64,000 bases of DNA, from contig NZ_LR130759.1 in assembly GCF_900292015.1 (NCBI RefSeq), positions 930,001-994,000 of the forward strand, read 5' to 3'. Made by a program: the position numbers and the translations under genes. This document shows, piece after piece, positions 10,241 to 26,457 of the stretch. Positions within the stretch are counted from its first letter, which is position 1; each line of letters opens with the position of its first letter. Below the pieces are notes generated by a model. The model saw only the letters and a list, made by a program, of their open reading frames with translations. It had not been told where the DNA came from and did not search any database. This DNA comes from Mycobacterium basiliense. Lineage in GTDB: Bacteria; Actinomycetota; Actinomycetes; Mycobacteriales; Mycobacteriaceae.

Positions 10241-13200
10241 ATGTCATTTGTCAGTGTGGCACCGGAGTTGGTGGCCGCGGCGGCGTCCGAAGTGACCGCT
10301 GTGGGGTCGGCGGTCGCGGCGGCCAGCGCGGCGGCGGCGGGGTCGACGACGGTGGTGGCGGCGGCCGCGGATGAGGTGTCGGCGGCGATTGCGGCGTTGT
10401 TCGGTGCCTACGCGCAGCAGTATCAGGCGGTTAGTGCCCAGGTGGCCGGGTTCGGTGAGCGGTTTGTGCAGACATTGATCGCTGGTGCCGGCGCTTATAT
10501 CGGCACCGAGGTGGGCAGCGCTGCGGCCATGTCGCCGTTGCAGACCGTGGAACGGGGCTTGTGGGAGGTCGTGAATACACCCACCGAGGCGTTGTTCGGG
10601 CGGGCGTTGATCGGAAACGGCACCAATGGGGCGCCGGGCACTGGGCAGGCCGGCGGGGCTGGTGGGTTGTTGTGGGGTAGCGGCGGCAATGGCGGTTCGG
10701 GTGGGGTTGGTCAGGCCGGCGGTGCCGGTGGGCCGGCAGGGATGTTCGGCCACGGGGGGGCTGGTGGCCCTGGCGGGATCAGCGGTGTGTCGGGCGTGGG
10801 TGCCGCGGGTGGCGTCGGTGGCCAGGGCGGGTGGCTGTATGGCAATGGTGGTGCCGGCGGGGCGGGCGGGCAGGGCGCCTTGAGCGGCGGTGGCGGAGGG
10901 GCCGGTGGCCAGGGCGGGCTGGTGTACGGGGCCGGCGGGGTGGGCGGAGCCGGCGGGGTGGGCAGTGTGGGCGGAAATGGCGGACATGGCGGTGTCGGCG
11001 GTGCCGCCGGGATGTTGGGGGCCGGCGGGGCCGGTGGGGCGGGCGGGGGTGGTGGCAGTGGTGTCGCCGCTGGTGTTGGTGCCCCCGGCGGCGGCGGTGG
11101 TCACGCCGGTGACGGTGGAGCCGGCGGCCGGGGTGGCTGGTTGGTTGGTTTCGGTGGCGTCGGCGGCGATGGCGGTGTTGGTGGAGCTGGTGGTGCCGGC
11201 GGCGACGGTGCGGACGCGGTCGCGTTGGGCAATGCCGGGGACCGCGGCGGCGATGGCGGTGCCGGCGGTGCCGGCGGGTTGGGCGGTGCCGGCGGTAAGG
11301 GCAGTCTGATCGGCTTCCTGGGGCAGCAAGGTGCCGGCGGTGCCGGTGGCGCCGGTGGGACCGGCGGGGTCGCCGGTGATGGCGGAAATGGTGCCGCCGG
11401 CACGTTCGCCGGCGGCACCGGCGTCGGCGGTGCTGGCGGCGATGGCGGTAATCCGGGGCTGGGTGGAATCGGTGGTGCCGGCGGGACCGGTTCTGTGCAG
11501 GGTGTGCACGGCGCGGAGGGTGCCCGGCCGGCTGGTGGCGACGGCGGTGACGGCGGCCGCGGCGCCGATAGCACCCTGGAGCTCTTTACCGGTGGGCGTG
11601 GTGGGGCCGGTGGTAACGGCGGACTCCACGGCGACGGCGGTAACGGCGGCGATGGCGGCACCGGCGGGGCCTCGGCCGGGGGCGGGAGGGGTGGAGCCGG
11701 TGGGAATGCCGGGGACTACGGCAATGGCGGTAACGGTGGTGACGGCGGCGCCGGTGGTTCGGGACGCGACGGGGTGGACGGGCGCACGCCGGGCGCTACC
11801 GGCACGCCCGGCCAGCGCGGCGGCGCTGGTGGCCACGGTGGGGACGGCGGTCTGGGCGGGGCTCTGGGCGGTCACGGAGGTGCCGGCGGTAATGGCGGTA
11901 CCGGCGGGTCCGGCGGTACCGGTGGCGACGCCCAATCAGGGACCGATGGGGTGTCGGGCGGGAACATCCACGGGCAGGACGGCGGTAGCGGCGGCAACGG
12001 TGGCGCAGGCGGGGACGGCGGCGACGGTGGGCTGGGCGGCCAGGCGCGGGCCACCGGATACGCCGATGGCACCCGCGGTGCCGGCGGTGACGGCGGCGAC
12101 GGCGGAGACGCTGGGCTTGCCGGTGACGGCGGCGACGGTGCCAACGCCGCGCCGCGCTCGGGTGCGGCCGGCGGTGACGGCGGACATGGCGGTGACCCGG
12201 GTGTCGGCGGCCGGGGCGGTGCCGCCGGCAACGGCGGTACTACGGGCGCGCGCGGCGACGACGGGTTCAGCCCGACCAGCGGCGGTGACGGTGGTAGGGG
12301 AGGAAACGGGGGTAGCGGCGCGAACGGCGCCTCCGGCGTTGCGGGTACCGACGGCGGTGATGGCGGCCGAGGTGGCGATGGCGGGGCCTACGGCAACGGC
12401 GGGTTCGGCGGCGCCGGCGGCAATGGCGGGGACGGCGGCCGAGGTTTCTCGGGTCAAAACGCGGGTGGGCACGGGAACCCTGGTGGGGATGCCGGACGAG
12501 GTGGCGCGGGTGGTGTCGGCGGTGATGGCGGTGTCCACGGCGGTAACGGTGGTGGCGGCGGGGTCGGCGGCATCGGCGGTGATGGTGGTGATGGCGGTGA
12601 CGGGCGTGCTGGGGCGACCCCTACCACCGTTAACGGTGAAAACGGCGGTGCGGGCGGCAGGGGCGGCCACGCCGGCAACGGTGGCGGTGGCGGCGCCGGC
12701 GGCGCCGGCGGGCACGCCTATGCGGAGGGATTCCACAACGGCGCCGACGGAGTCGGCGGTGTTGGCGGAGCCGGTGGCGACGGTGGTGACGGTGCTCGGG
12801 GCGGTAACGGAGGTCCGGGCGCCAATGGCCGCGGTTTCAGCGCCGGCCAACCTGGTGGAAATGGTGGGCATGGTGGCGACGGCGGCGTGGGTGGTTTCGG
12901 TGGTACCGGTGGCCTCAGCGGCGACGGTTTCACCAGAGCCGCCCAGGGTGAGAGCGGGATCAGAGGCAACGGCGGCAACGGCGGCCACGGCGGCACCGGC
13001 GGCGGAGGTAACCCCGGCGGTTTGGGTGCGGTGCCCGGTGACGGTGGCAACGGGGGTCACGGCGGTATCGGTTACAACGCCGGTAACGGCGGGAATGGCG
13101 GTACCGGCGGACAGAGCCCCTTGCCCTCCGGCCTGCCGGTGGCCGGTAACGGCGGTAATGGCGGTAACGGCGGCCACAGTTACGGCGGCACGGCTGGCTC

Positions 13201-13393
13201 CGGTGGCCAAGGCGGCTCCGGCGGCCGAGGTTCAGGGTCGGGTTGGGGCGGCGACGGTGGTCGTGGTGGCGACGGCGGTATCGCAACTATCGATGGGGTG
13301 GACTACCTCGGCCAGCCCGGGGTGGACGGCGTCGCCGCGGTGAGCCGCACCGGAGGCGTCGGTGGCCACGGCGGGGACGGCGGCCACCCCTGA
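10241..13393 (+). CDS. PE_PGRS family protein, large
   Basis: 1050-residue PE_PGRS protein. The PE domain (about residues 1-95) starts [17 protein letters not shown], contains [19 protein letters not shown], and has a type VII secretion-like YxxxE signal (Tyr87-Glu91). A linker with the conserved GRALIGNG motif (residues 120-127) leads into about 900 residues of GGxGG repeats, unusually rich in Asp (GGDGG, GGHGG, GGNGG). PE_PGRS proteins are exported by ESX-5 to the cell envelope, where they affect host interaction. The chosen start has a good ribosome site; the frame runs back to 10007, but that part is not PE-like. It sits just upstream of the rplJ operon. I do not recall a PE_PGRS gene between Rv0650 and rplJ in H37Rv. 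Confidence 0.93.
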   Translation: MSFVSVAPELVAAAASEVTAVGSAVAAASAAAAGSTTVVAAAADEVSAAIAALFGAYAQQYQAVSAQVAGFGERFVQTLIAGAGAYIGTEVGSAAAMSPLQTVERGLWEVVNTPTEALFGRALIGNGTNGAPGTGQAGGAGGLLWGSGGNGGSGGVGQAGGAGGPAGMFGHGGAGGPGGISGVSGVGAAGGVGGQGGWLYGNGGAGGAGGQGALSGGGGGAGGQGGLVYGAGGVGGAGGVGSVGGNGGHGGVGGAAGMLGAGGAGGAGGGGGSGVAAGVGAPGGGGGHAGDGGAGGRGGWLVGFGGVGGDGGVGGAGGAGGDGADAVALGNAGDRGGDGGAGGAGGLGGAGGKGSLIGFLGQQGAGGAGGAGGTGGVAGDGGNGAAGTFAGGTGVGGAGGDGGNPGLGGIGGAGGTGSVQGVHGAEGARPAGGDGGDGGRGADSTLELFTGGRGGAGGNGGLHGDGGNGGDGGTGGASAGGGRGGAGGNAGDYGNGGNGGDGGAGGSGRDGVDGRTPGATGTPGQRGGAGGHGGDGGLGGALGGHGGAGGNGGTGGSGGTGGDAQSGTDGVSGGNIHGQDGGSGGNGGAGGDGGDGGLGGQARATGYADGTRGAGGDGGDGGDAGLAGDGGDGANAAPRSGAAGGDGGHGGDPGVGGRGGAAGNGGTTGARGDDGFSPTSGGDGGRGGNGGSGANGASGVAGTDGGDGGRGGDGGAYGNGGFGGAGGNGGDGGRGFSGQNAGGHGNPGGDAGRGGAGGVGGDGGVHGGNGGGGGVGGIGGDGGDGGDGRAGATPTTVNGENGGAGGRGGHAGNGGGGGAGGAGGHAYAEGFHNGADGVGGVGGAGGDGGDGARGGNGGPGANGRGFSAGQPGGNGGHGGDGGVGGFGGTGGLSGDGFTRAAQGESGIRGNGGNGGHGGTGGGGNPGGLGAVPGDGGNGGHGGIGYNAGNGGNGGTGGQSPLPSGLPVAGNGGNGGNGGHSYGGTAGSGGQGGSGGRGSGSGWGGDGGRGGDGGIATIDGVDYLGQPGVDGVAAVSRTGGVGGHGGDGGHP

Positions 13394-13550
13394 GTTCACG
13401 GGCTGGCCGACATGGTCCTACCGTGCGGTCCAAGGTATGCGCATGGACCGTTTCAGTGGCTGGCCCGTGGTCGATGGTGGCCGTCGGCGTACATGAGATG
13501 ACACGAAATGACGCGAGAAAGCCAAAATCGTGGACTTTGTGGCGCGCGTT

Positions 13551-13579
13551 TTGGCTGATCGAACGGGCCACGCTATTGT
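13551..13579 (+). promoter_or_regulatory. SigA-type promoter for rplJ-rplL
   Basis: TTGGCT (13551-13556), a 17-base spacer and TATTGT (13574-13579). Transcription would start near 13586, leaving a leader of about 225 nucleotides before rplJ. The 416-base gap between the PE_PGRS stop and rplJ holds this promoter and the hairpin leader below. Confidence 0.6.
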
Positions 13580-13671
13580 GGTTGCCGATCCACCGAAGAC
13601 CGTCGGTCACCGAGTAATCGGTTGAAGGTCCGGGAATTCCCGGCGGCCCACGCAGGAGGACGAGGCACTAT

Positions 13672-13805
13672 CGCCGGCATGTGCCGGCGTATTTTCACGC
13701 CCCGACCGCTTCCTGCGTCGGGGCGTTCGTCGTTTCCTGCGGCGTTCAGCACCGTTCTGAGGTGATCGCCGACGACAAGTCACACCGACGTCCACCTCAG
13801 GAGGC
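13672..13805 (+). promoter_or_regulatory. Probable L10 (rplJ) mRNA leader with two hairpins
   Basis: Two strong hairpins lie in the rplJ 5' UTR. CGCCGGCA pairs with TGCCGGCG at 13672-13689. CGCCCCGAC (13698-13706) pairs with GTCGGGGCG (13717-13725) and is followed by a T-rich stretch. In many bacteria the rplJ leader binds the L10-L12 complex for autogenous control; the position and structure fit such a leader, but I could not score it against a covariance model. The rplJ ribosome site CAGGAGG is at 13798-13804. Confidence 0.5.
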
Positions 13806-13809
13806 ATGC

Positions 13810-14379
13810 ATGGCCAAGGCTGACAAGGCCACCGCCGTCGCCGATATCACCGAGCAGTTCAAGGCCTCGACCGCGACTGTCATCACCGAGTACCGCGGTT
13901 TGACGGTGGCCAACCTGGCCGAGTTGCGCAGGTCGTTGGGGGCATCGGCCACCTACGCCGTGGCCAAGAACACACTGATCAAGCGCGCGGCCGCCGAGGC
14001 CGGTGTGGAGGGCCTCGACGAGCTCTTCATCGGTCCGACGGCGATCGCGTTCGTCAAAGGTGAAGCGGTCGACGTGGCCAAAGCGCTGAAGACCTTCGCC
14101 AAGGACAACAAGGCGCTGGTCATCAAGGGCGGCTACATGGACGGTCACGCCTTGAGCGTCGCCGAAGTCGAGCGCATCGCCGACCTGGAGTCTCGCGAGG
14201 TCCTACTGGCCAAGTTGGCCGGCGCGATGAAGGGCAATCTCGCCAAGGCCGCCGGGCTGTTCAACGCTCCCGCGTCGCAGTTCGCTCGGTTGGCCGCGGC
14301 CCTGCAGGAGAAGAAGGCCGCCGAGCCCGCCCCGGCCGCACAGGCAACCACCAGCGAGTCACCGGTGGAAGCCGGATAG
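13810..14379 (+). CDS. rplJ: Ribosomal protein L10
   Basis: 189-residue L10, which anchors the L7/L12 stalk on the large subunit. Recognisable segments are [36 protein letters not shown] and [11 protein letters not shown]. The Ala/Pro-rich C-terminal tail is normal for actinobacteria. Strong ribosome site (CAGGAGG) upstream of the ATG at 13810. It forms an operon with rplL 67 bases downstream. Confidence 0.97.
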   Translation: MAKADKATAVADITEQFKASTATVITEYRGLTVANLAELRRSLGASATYAVAKNTLIKRAAAEAGVEGLDELFIGPTAIAFVKGEAVDVAKALKTFAKDNKALVIKGGYMDGHALSVAEVERIADLESREVLLAKLAGAMKGNLAKAAGLFNAPASQFARLAAALQEKKAAEPAPAAQATTSESPVEAG

Positions 14380-14446
14380 CACCAGCGCCCGAGAAGCCCC
14401 AAACCCCTAGAACCCCAAAAACCCGAAATTAGGAAGGACCCACAAC

Positions 14447-14839
14447 ATGTCCAAGATCTCGACCGACGACCTGCTCGACGCGTTCAAAGAAATGACGCTG
14501 TTGGAGCTGTCCGATTTCGTCAAGAAGTTCGAGGAGACCTTTGAGGTCACCGCGGCCGCTCCGGTCGCCGTCGCCGCGGCGGGCGCTGCCCCGGCGGGCG
14601 CTGCCGCTGAGGCCGCCGAGGAGCAGTCCGAGTTCGACGTCATTCTTGAGGCCGCCGGTGACAAGAAAATCGGCGTTATCAAGGTGGTCCGCGAGATCGT
14701 CTCCGGCCTGGGCCTCAAGGAGGCCAAGGACCTGGTTGACGGCGCGCCCAAGCCGCTGCTGGAGAAGGTCGCCAAGGAGGCCGCCGACGAGGCCAAGACC
14801 AAGCTGGAGGCCGCCGGCGCCACCGTCTCCGTCAAGTAG
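14447..14839 (+). CDS. rplL: Ribosomal protein L7/L12
   Basis: 130-residue L7/L12 stalk protein. The N-terminal dimerisation region ([20 protein letters not shown]), an Ala-rich hinge (about residues 36-57) and the C-terminal factor-binding domain with [16 protein letters not shown] are all present. It recruits translation GTPases such as EF-G and EF-Tu, whose genes also lie in this window. GGAAGG precedes the start. A strong terminator follows. Confidence 0.98.
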   Translation: MSKISTDDLLDAFKEMTLLELSDFVKKFEETFEVTAAAPVAVAAAGAAPAGAAAEAAEEQSEFDVILEAAGDKKIGVIKVVREIVSGLGLKEAKDLVDGAPKPLLEKVAKEAADEAKTKLEAAGATVSVK

Positions 14840-14860
14840 CTTCTGCAGCCGATCAAACGC

Positions 14861-14898
14861 AAAACCCCCGGGACCGACTGCGGCACCCGGGGGTTTTT
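14861..14898 (+). terminator. Intrinsic terminator after rplL
   Basis: AAAACCCCCGGG (14861-14872) pairs with CCCGGGGGTTTTT (14886-14898) across a 13-base loop, and ends in a run of five T. It lies between rplL and the convergent TetR gene and may stop transcription from both sides. Confidence 0.85.
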
Positions 14899-14904
14899 GC
14901 GTAC

Positions 14905-15621
14905 TCAGCGCGCGCCGAGCGCCGACTGTTGTGACCGCGTTGCCCGCTCGGGTGAATCACCCAAAGCGACCAGGAGGTTCGTGGTCATCGAGGCCAGCAC
15001 CGGTTCGATGGCCGCGCCCTCCTGACCGAAGAAGCCGGCCAGCTCGAGCATGACAAACCCGTGAATCAACGCCCAGAACTGCGCTGCGGTGGCCACAATC
15101 TCCGCGTCGGAGGTCGCCCCACGAGTTCCGTCGCCCGGCGCACCGACGGTGAGTCGACCAGCCGTCATGGATCGATGCACCCCCCGCACCACGTGCGCGA
15201 AGCTGGGGTAGTCCTGCTCGATCTCGGCGATTGTCAGCGTCAGGACATTTTCCGCCGGTGCGTTGATGCCGTGCGCGCTGGTACTGCCGAACATCAGTCG
15301 ATACATGTGCGGACGTTGGATGGCATAACCGCGATAGGCGACACCGGTAGCCACCAGATCGGCCACGGGATCATCGGTCTGCGGCACCGTCAGCGCGACG
15401 TCGAACTGCCGTAGCCCCTCCTCGGCGACGGCGGCGATAAGTTCTCGCATTCCGCCGAAATGGGTGTAAACCGCCATCGTGGAGGTCCCCGCCGCTGCAG
15501 CGACCTTGCGTGTTTGCAAGGCGTCGGGCCCGTCCTCATTGAGCAGGGCGACGGCGGCACCCACCAGCTCGTCGCGAACATTGCGGGCACCGGGCACGCT
15601 GGGTTGGGCCTGCGTAGTCAT
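14905..15621 (-). CDS. TetR-family regulator divergent from the carotenoid oxygenase
   Basis: 238-residue TetR-type regulator (Rv0653c-like) from the chosen ATG at 15621. The DNA-binding domain contains VRDELVGAAVALLNEDGPDALQTRKVAAAAG and the recognition helix TSTMAVYTHFGG; the rest is a ligand-binding domain with YRLMFG and FWALIHGFVMLEL. Upstream in-frame ATGs at 15630, 15633 and 15642 are alternatives, and the frame stays open to 15711, overlapping the divergent gene. The palindrome at 15680-15692 between the two genes is a natural operator, so it probably represses itself and the oxygenase. The ligand is unknown. Confidence 0.85.
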   Translation of the reverse strand: MTTQAQPSVPGARNVRDELVGAAVALLNEDGPDALQTRKVAAAAGTSTMAVYTHFGGMRELIAAVAEEGLRQFDVALTVPQTDDPVADLVATGVAYRGYAIQRPHMYRLMFGSTSAHGINAPAENVLTLTIAEIEQDYPSFAHVVRGVHRSMTAGRLTVGAPGDGTRGATSDAEIVATAAQFWALIHGFVMLELAGFFGQEGAAIEPVLASMTTNLLVALGDSPERATRSQQSALGAR

Positions 15622-15679
15622 CTCGCCCATCATTATTGCCATCTTCTCATCGGCGGCGTACCGTTCCAATAACGCTGAA

Positions 15680-15692
15680 ATAACAATGTTAT
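15680..15692. promoter_or_regulatory. Candidate TetR operator
   Basis: Inverted repeat ATAAC-AAT-GTTAT in the divergent region between the TetR gene and the carotenoid oxygenase gene, directly before the oxygenase ribosome site (AGGAG, 15693-15697). A bound repressor would block initiation or ribosome access for both genes. The assignment is inference from position and symmetry. Confidence 0.5.
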
Positions 15693-15704
15693 AGGAGTTC
15701 AGCC

Positions 15705-17219
15705 GTGACAACGATGCGAACCGCCAAATCCCCCAACCCGTACCTGGAAGGCTTCCTGGCGCCGGTGCGTGCGGAAGTGACCGCGACGGACCTCAAGGTC
15801 AGCGGGCACATCCCGGAGCATCTCAACGGACGCTATCTGCGTAATGGGCCGAATCCGGTCGCCGAGGTGGATCCCGCCACCTATCACTGGTTCAGCGGCG
15901 ACGGGATGGTGCACGGGGTCGCTCTACAGGACGGGCAGGCCCGCTGGTACCGCAACCGCTGGGTGCGCACCAAGTCGGTGAGCGCCGCACTCGGCGAGTC
16001 GCCGCCGGCCCGGCTTGATCCCAAGGCGGGCATGTTGGCCCTGGGTGCCAACACCAATGTGTTGACACATGCCGGTCGCACCCTGGCTCTGGTGGAGGGT
16101 GGTGTGGCCAACTATGAACTCACCGAAGAACTCGACACCGTCGGGACCTGCGACTTCGACGGCACCCTAACCGGTGGCTATACCGCCCACCCGCACCGCG
16201 ATCCGGCGACCGGTGAACTGCACGCCGTGTCCTACGCGTTTACCCGTGGCCCCAGGGTGCAGTACTCGGTGATCGATCCCCAGGGGCGGGCCCGACGCAC
16301 CGTCGACATCGAGGTGGCCGGGTCGCCGATGATGCACGACTTCTCGCTGACCGACAAGTACGTGGTGATCTACGACTTGCCGGTGACCTTCGACAGCGCC
16401 CAGGTGTTGCCGGTGCGCACGCCGCGCTGGCTGGGGGTGCCCGCGCGGCTGGTGATGCAGTCGTTGATCGGACGTGTCCGGGTTCCCGGTCCAATCGCGA
16501 TGATGATGAACAGTAACCCGAAGCCGTCGCACCGCCTGCCCTATGCCTGGAACCCCCACTACCCGGCCCGCATCGGCGTTATGTCCCGGGATACCGACGA
16601 CGTCGGCGGCAAGCCTCCAGTGCGGTGGTTCGACATCGAACCTTGCTACGTCTATCACCCGCTGAACGCGTACTCCGAGATTCGGGACGAGGAGGAGATC
16701 CTGATCCTTGACGTGGTGCGCTATTCGCGGATGTTCGACCGGGACCGACGCGGCCCCGGGGATACCCGCCCCGCGCTGGACCGTTGGACCATCAACCTGA
16801 CCACCGGCGTCGTCGCCACCGAACGGCGCGACGATCGAGCGCAGGAGTTTCCCCGGATTAACGAGACTCTGCTCGGTGGCCGGCATCGGTTTGGCTACAC
16901 GCTCGGTGTGGACGGCGGCTATCTTGCCAGCGACGCGACCGAGATGTCGACATCGCTGTACAAGCACGACTACGCGACCGGGTCATGCGACGTCGCTCCA
17001 TTGGATCCCGCTCTGCTGATCGGCGAGATGTCCTTTGTGCCCAACCCGACGGCTGCCGCCGAGGACGACGGAATCCTCATGGGCTACGGGTATCACCGCG
17101 CCCGTGGCGAAGGCCAGCTGGTGTTGCTGGACGCTGCGACACTGGAGCCGATGGCGTCGGTGCACCTGCCGCAGCGGGTACCGCTGGGCTTCCATGGCAA
17201 CTGGTCGGCCACCGCCTGA
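15705..17219 (+). CDS. Carotenoid cleavage oxygenase
   Basis: 504-residue retinal-pigment-epithelium (RPE65)/CCO-family dioxygenase (Rv0654-like). Likely iron-ligand histidines are His162 (TAHPHRD), His211 (MHDFSL), His318 (YHPLNAY) and His497 (GFHGNWS). The N terminus has the family phrase NGRYLRNGPNPV and GDGMVHGV. The enzyme oxidatively cleaves conjugated double bonds of carotenoids and apocarotenoids; the M. tuberculosis protein has been reported to have this activity. The GTG start at 15705 has AGGAG seven bases upstream. No carotenoid synthesis genes are seen in the window, so the substrate may be host-derived or made elsewhere. Probably controlled by the divergent TetR protein. Confidence 0.92.
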   Translation: MTTMRTAKSPNPYLEGFLAPVRAEVTATDLKVSGHIPEHLNGRYLRNGPNPVAEVDPATYHWFSGDGMVHGVALQDGQARWYRNRWVRTKSVSAALGESPPARLDPKAGMLALGANTNVLTHAGRTLALVEGGVANYELTEELDTVGTCDFDGTLTGGYTAHPHRDPATGELHAVSYAFTRGPRVQYSVIDPQGRARRTVDIEVAGSPMMHDFSLTDKYVVIYDLPVTFDSAQVLPVRTPRWLGVPARLVMQSLIGRVRVPGPIAMMMNSNPKPSHRLPYAWNPHYPARIGVMSRDTDDVGGKPPVRWFDIEPCYVYHPLNAYSEIRDEEEILILDVVRYSRMFDRDRRGPGDTRPALDRWTINLTTGVVATERRDDRAQEFPRINETLLGGRHRFGYTLGVDGGYLASDATEMSTSLYKHDYATGSCDVAPLDPALLIGEMSFVPNPTAAAEDDGILMGYGYHRARGEGQLVLLDAATLEPMASVHLPQRVPLGFHGNWSATA

Positions 17220-17339
17220 TGGGACTGGAGGGAGATTTGTTATCTGTCCAACCCTGATGTCGCGCCCTAGCGGTGCGCTACAGTGACTCAAGCCACATAA
17301 ATCGGCAGGTCGCGGGCATCAGCATCGGAAGGATTTCCC

Positions 17340-18344
17340 ATGGGCGTCGCTATCGAGGTCAACGGACTTACAAAGTCCTTCGGCTCCTCGAGGATTTGGG
17401 AAGACGTCACGCTAACGATCCCCGCCGGGGAAGTCAGCGTGTTGCTTGGTCCCTCGGGTACCGGTAAGTCGGTGTTTTTGAAGTCTCTGATCGGTTTGCT
17501 TCGGCCAGAGCGTGGCTCGATCGTCATCGACGGTACGGACATCATCGAATGTTCGGCCAAGGAGCTCTACGAAATCCGGACGTTGTTCGGCGTGCTGTTC
17601 CAGGACGGTGCCCTGTTCGGCTCGATGAATCTCTACGACAACACCGCGTTTCCGCTGCGTGAGCACACCAAGAAGAAGGAAAGCGAAATCCGGGACATCG
17701 TCATGGAGAAGCTGGCCATGGTCGGCCTCACCGGGGACGAGAAGAAATTCCCAGGCGAGATCTCCGGTGGTATGCGTAAGCGTGCCGGCTTGGCCCGTGC
17801 GCTGGTCCTGGACCCGCAGATCATCCTGTGCGACGAGCCCGACTCCGGTCTTGACCCGGTCCGTACCGCCTACCTGAGCCAGCTGATCATGGACATCAAT
17901 GCCCAGATCGACGCCACCATCCTGATCGTGACTCACAACATCAACATCGCCCGCACCGTGCCGGACAACATGGGCATGTTGTTCCGCAAGCACCTGGTGA
18001 TGTTCGGCCCGCGTGAGGTGCTGCTGACCAGCGACGAGCCGGTCGTGCGGCAGTTTCTCAATGGCCGCCGGATCGGACCGATCGGGATGTCCGAGGAGAA
18101 GGACGAAGCCACCATGGCCGAAGAGCAGGCCCTGCTCGATGCCGGTCACCACGCGGGCGGCACCGAGGAAATCGAGGGCGTGCCCCCGCAGATCGTTGCG
18201 ACGCCAGGCATGCCGGAGCGCAAAGCGGTCGCCCGGCGTCAGGCTCGGGTTCGCGAGATGTTGCACACCCTGCCGAAGGAGGCTCAGGTGGCGATTCTCG
18301 ACGATCTCGAGGGAACTCATAAGTACCAGTCACACGAATTCTGA
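17340..18344 (+). CDS. mkl: Mce transporter ATPase Mkl/MceG
   Basis: 334-residue ABC ATPase. Walker A is GPSGTGKS (37-44), the Q-loop is FQDG (87-90), the signature is ISGGMRKRAG (141-150), Walker B is IILCDEP (161-167) followed by DSGLDP, and the H-loop is IVTHNINIART. It powers Mce lipid and cholesterol import systems in mycobacteria. GGAAGG at 17327-17332 precedes the ATG at 17340. H37Rv annotation, as I recall it, starts about 25 codons earlier; here the matching upstream GTG at 17273 is out of frame (67 bases away), which supports the shorter start. No permease genes are adjacent, as expected for a shared ATPase. Confidence 0.95.
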   Translation: MGVAIEVNGLTKSFGSSRIWEDVTLTIPAGEVSVLLGPSGTGKSVFLKSLIGLLRPERGSIVIDGTDIIECSAKELYEIRTLFGVLFQDGALFGSMNLYDNTAFPLREHTKKKESEIRDIVMEKLAMVGLTGDEKKFPGEISGGMRKRAGLARALVLDPQIILCDEPDSGLDPVRTAYLSQLIMDINAQIDATILIVTHNINIARTVPDNMGMLFRKHLVMFGPREVLLTSDEPVVRQFLNGRRIGPIGMSEEKDEATMAEEQALLDAGHHAGGTEEIEGVPPQIVATPGMPERKAVARRQARVREMLHTLPKEAQVAILDDLEGTHKYQSHEF

Positions 18345-18587
18345 GTGCAGCCAGGCAGCTGATGGGCGCTTGCGGTGGGCCTGCGTGGTGGGGCAATCGC
18401 CCGAAGTGCCTCGTAGAGTGCCATCACTCGGTGAGTTGCTGCTAACTCGGCGTAACTTGCAGCCCGTGCCCCTTGACGGCGGGGCGTAAACGGGTCAATC
18501 TGTTGGGCAGCATGTGTCTGTACGTGTCCATGGGAAGTCGAGATTGCCAGCCAGCGTCGATACCTTGGGACGAGAATGTGCGGCCAT

Positions 18588-18616
18588 TTGAGGAATGCGC
18601 CGTCCTGCGCTAGTGT
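18588..18616 (+). promoter_or_regulatory. SigA-type promoter for rpoB-rpoC
   Basis: TTGAGG (18588-18593), a 17-base spacer and TAGTGT (18611-18616); transcription would start near 18623, giving a leader of about 205 nucleotides. A perfect -35 hexamer TTGACA also occurs at 18659-18664, but I see no good -10 at the right distance. The whole 483-base gap from mkl to rpoB contains no gene, whereas H37Rv carries toxin-antitoxin genes and atsD there. Confidence 0.55.
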
Positions 18617-18800
18617 TGGACGTTGCGCTGGCTACTTCCTGCCCACCTCACCCGCCACTTGACACTGTGGTCTTTAGCCTGAGCTGAGTACATGGCTCAG
18701 CTGTTCGGTTGCGTGCGTGAGATCCGGACAGTTCGTCCGCCGGCCAAACCGACACAATTATCTGCGGCGAACAGGCCCGGTGGGGACCGGCTCTCGTTAG

Positions 18801-22355
<3,555 letters not shown>

Positions 22356-22369
22356 ATCTGTCCTTATTA

Positions 22370-26370
<4,001 letters not shown>

Positions 26371-26380
26371 CTGGCCCGCC

Positions 26381-26436
26381 GAGCAGACGCAGAATCGCAC
26401 GCGAGGGACCCTCGCGATGCGATTCTGCGTCTGCTC
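26381..26436. terminator. Long hairpin between rpoC and the convergent ceramidase gene
   Basis: The left arm of 19 bases (26381-26399, starting GAGCAGACGC) is the exact reverse complement of 26418-26436. Inside it CGCGAG (26400-26405) pairs with CTCGCG (26411-26416) with one bulged base at 26417, giving a stem of about 25 bp and a 5-base loop. There is no long T run, but the position between two converging genes fits a bidirectional terminator. Similar hairpins starting GAGCAGACGC are, as I recall, scattered through mycobacterial genomes. Confidence 0.75.
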
Positions 26437-26457
26437 GCGAGGGAGGTGGGCTCCGCC

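Noticed and set aside
11331..13343. A 670-codon plus frame inside the PE_PGRS gene, and long minus frames over it
   Set aside because: High-GC glycine repeats open the other frames; products are Ala/Pro/Val-rich with no domain.
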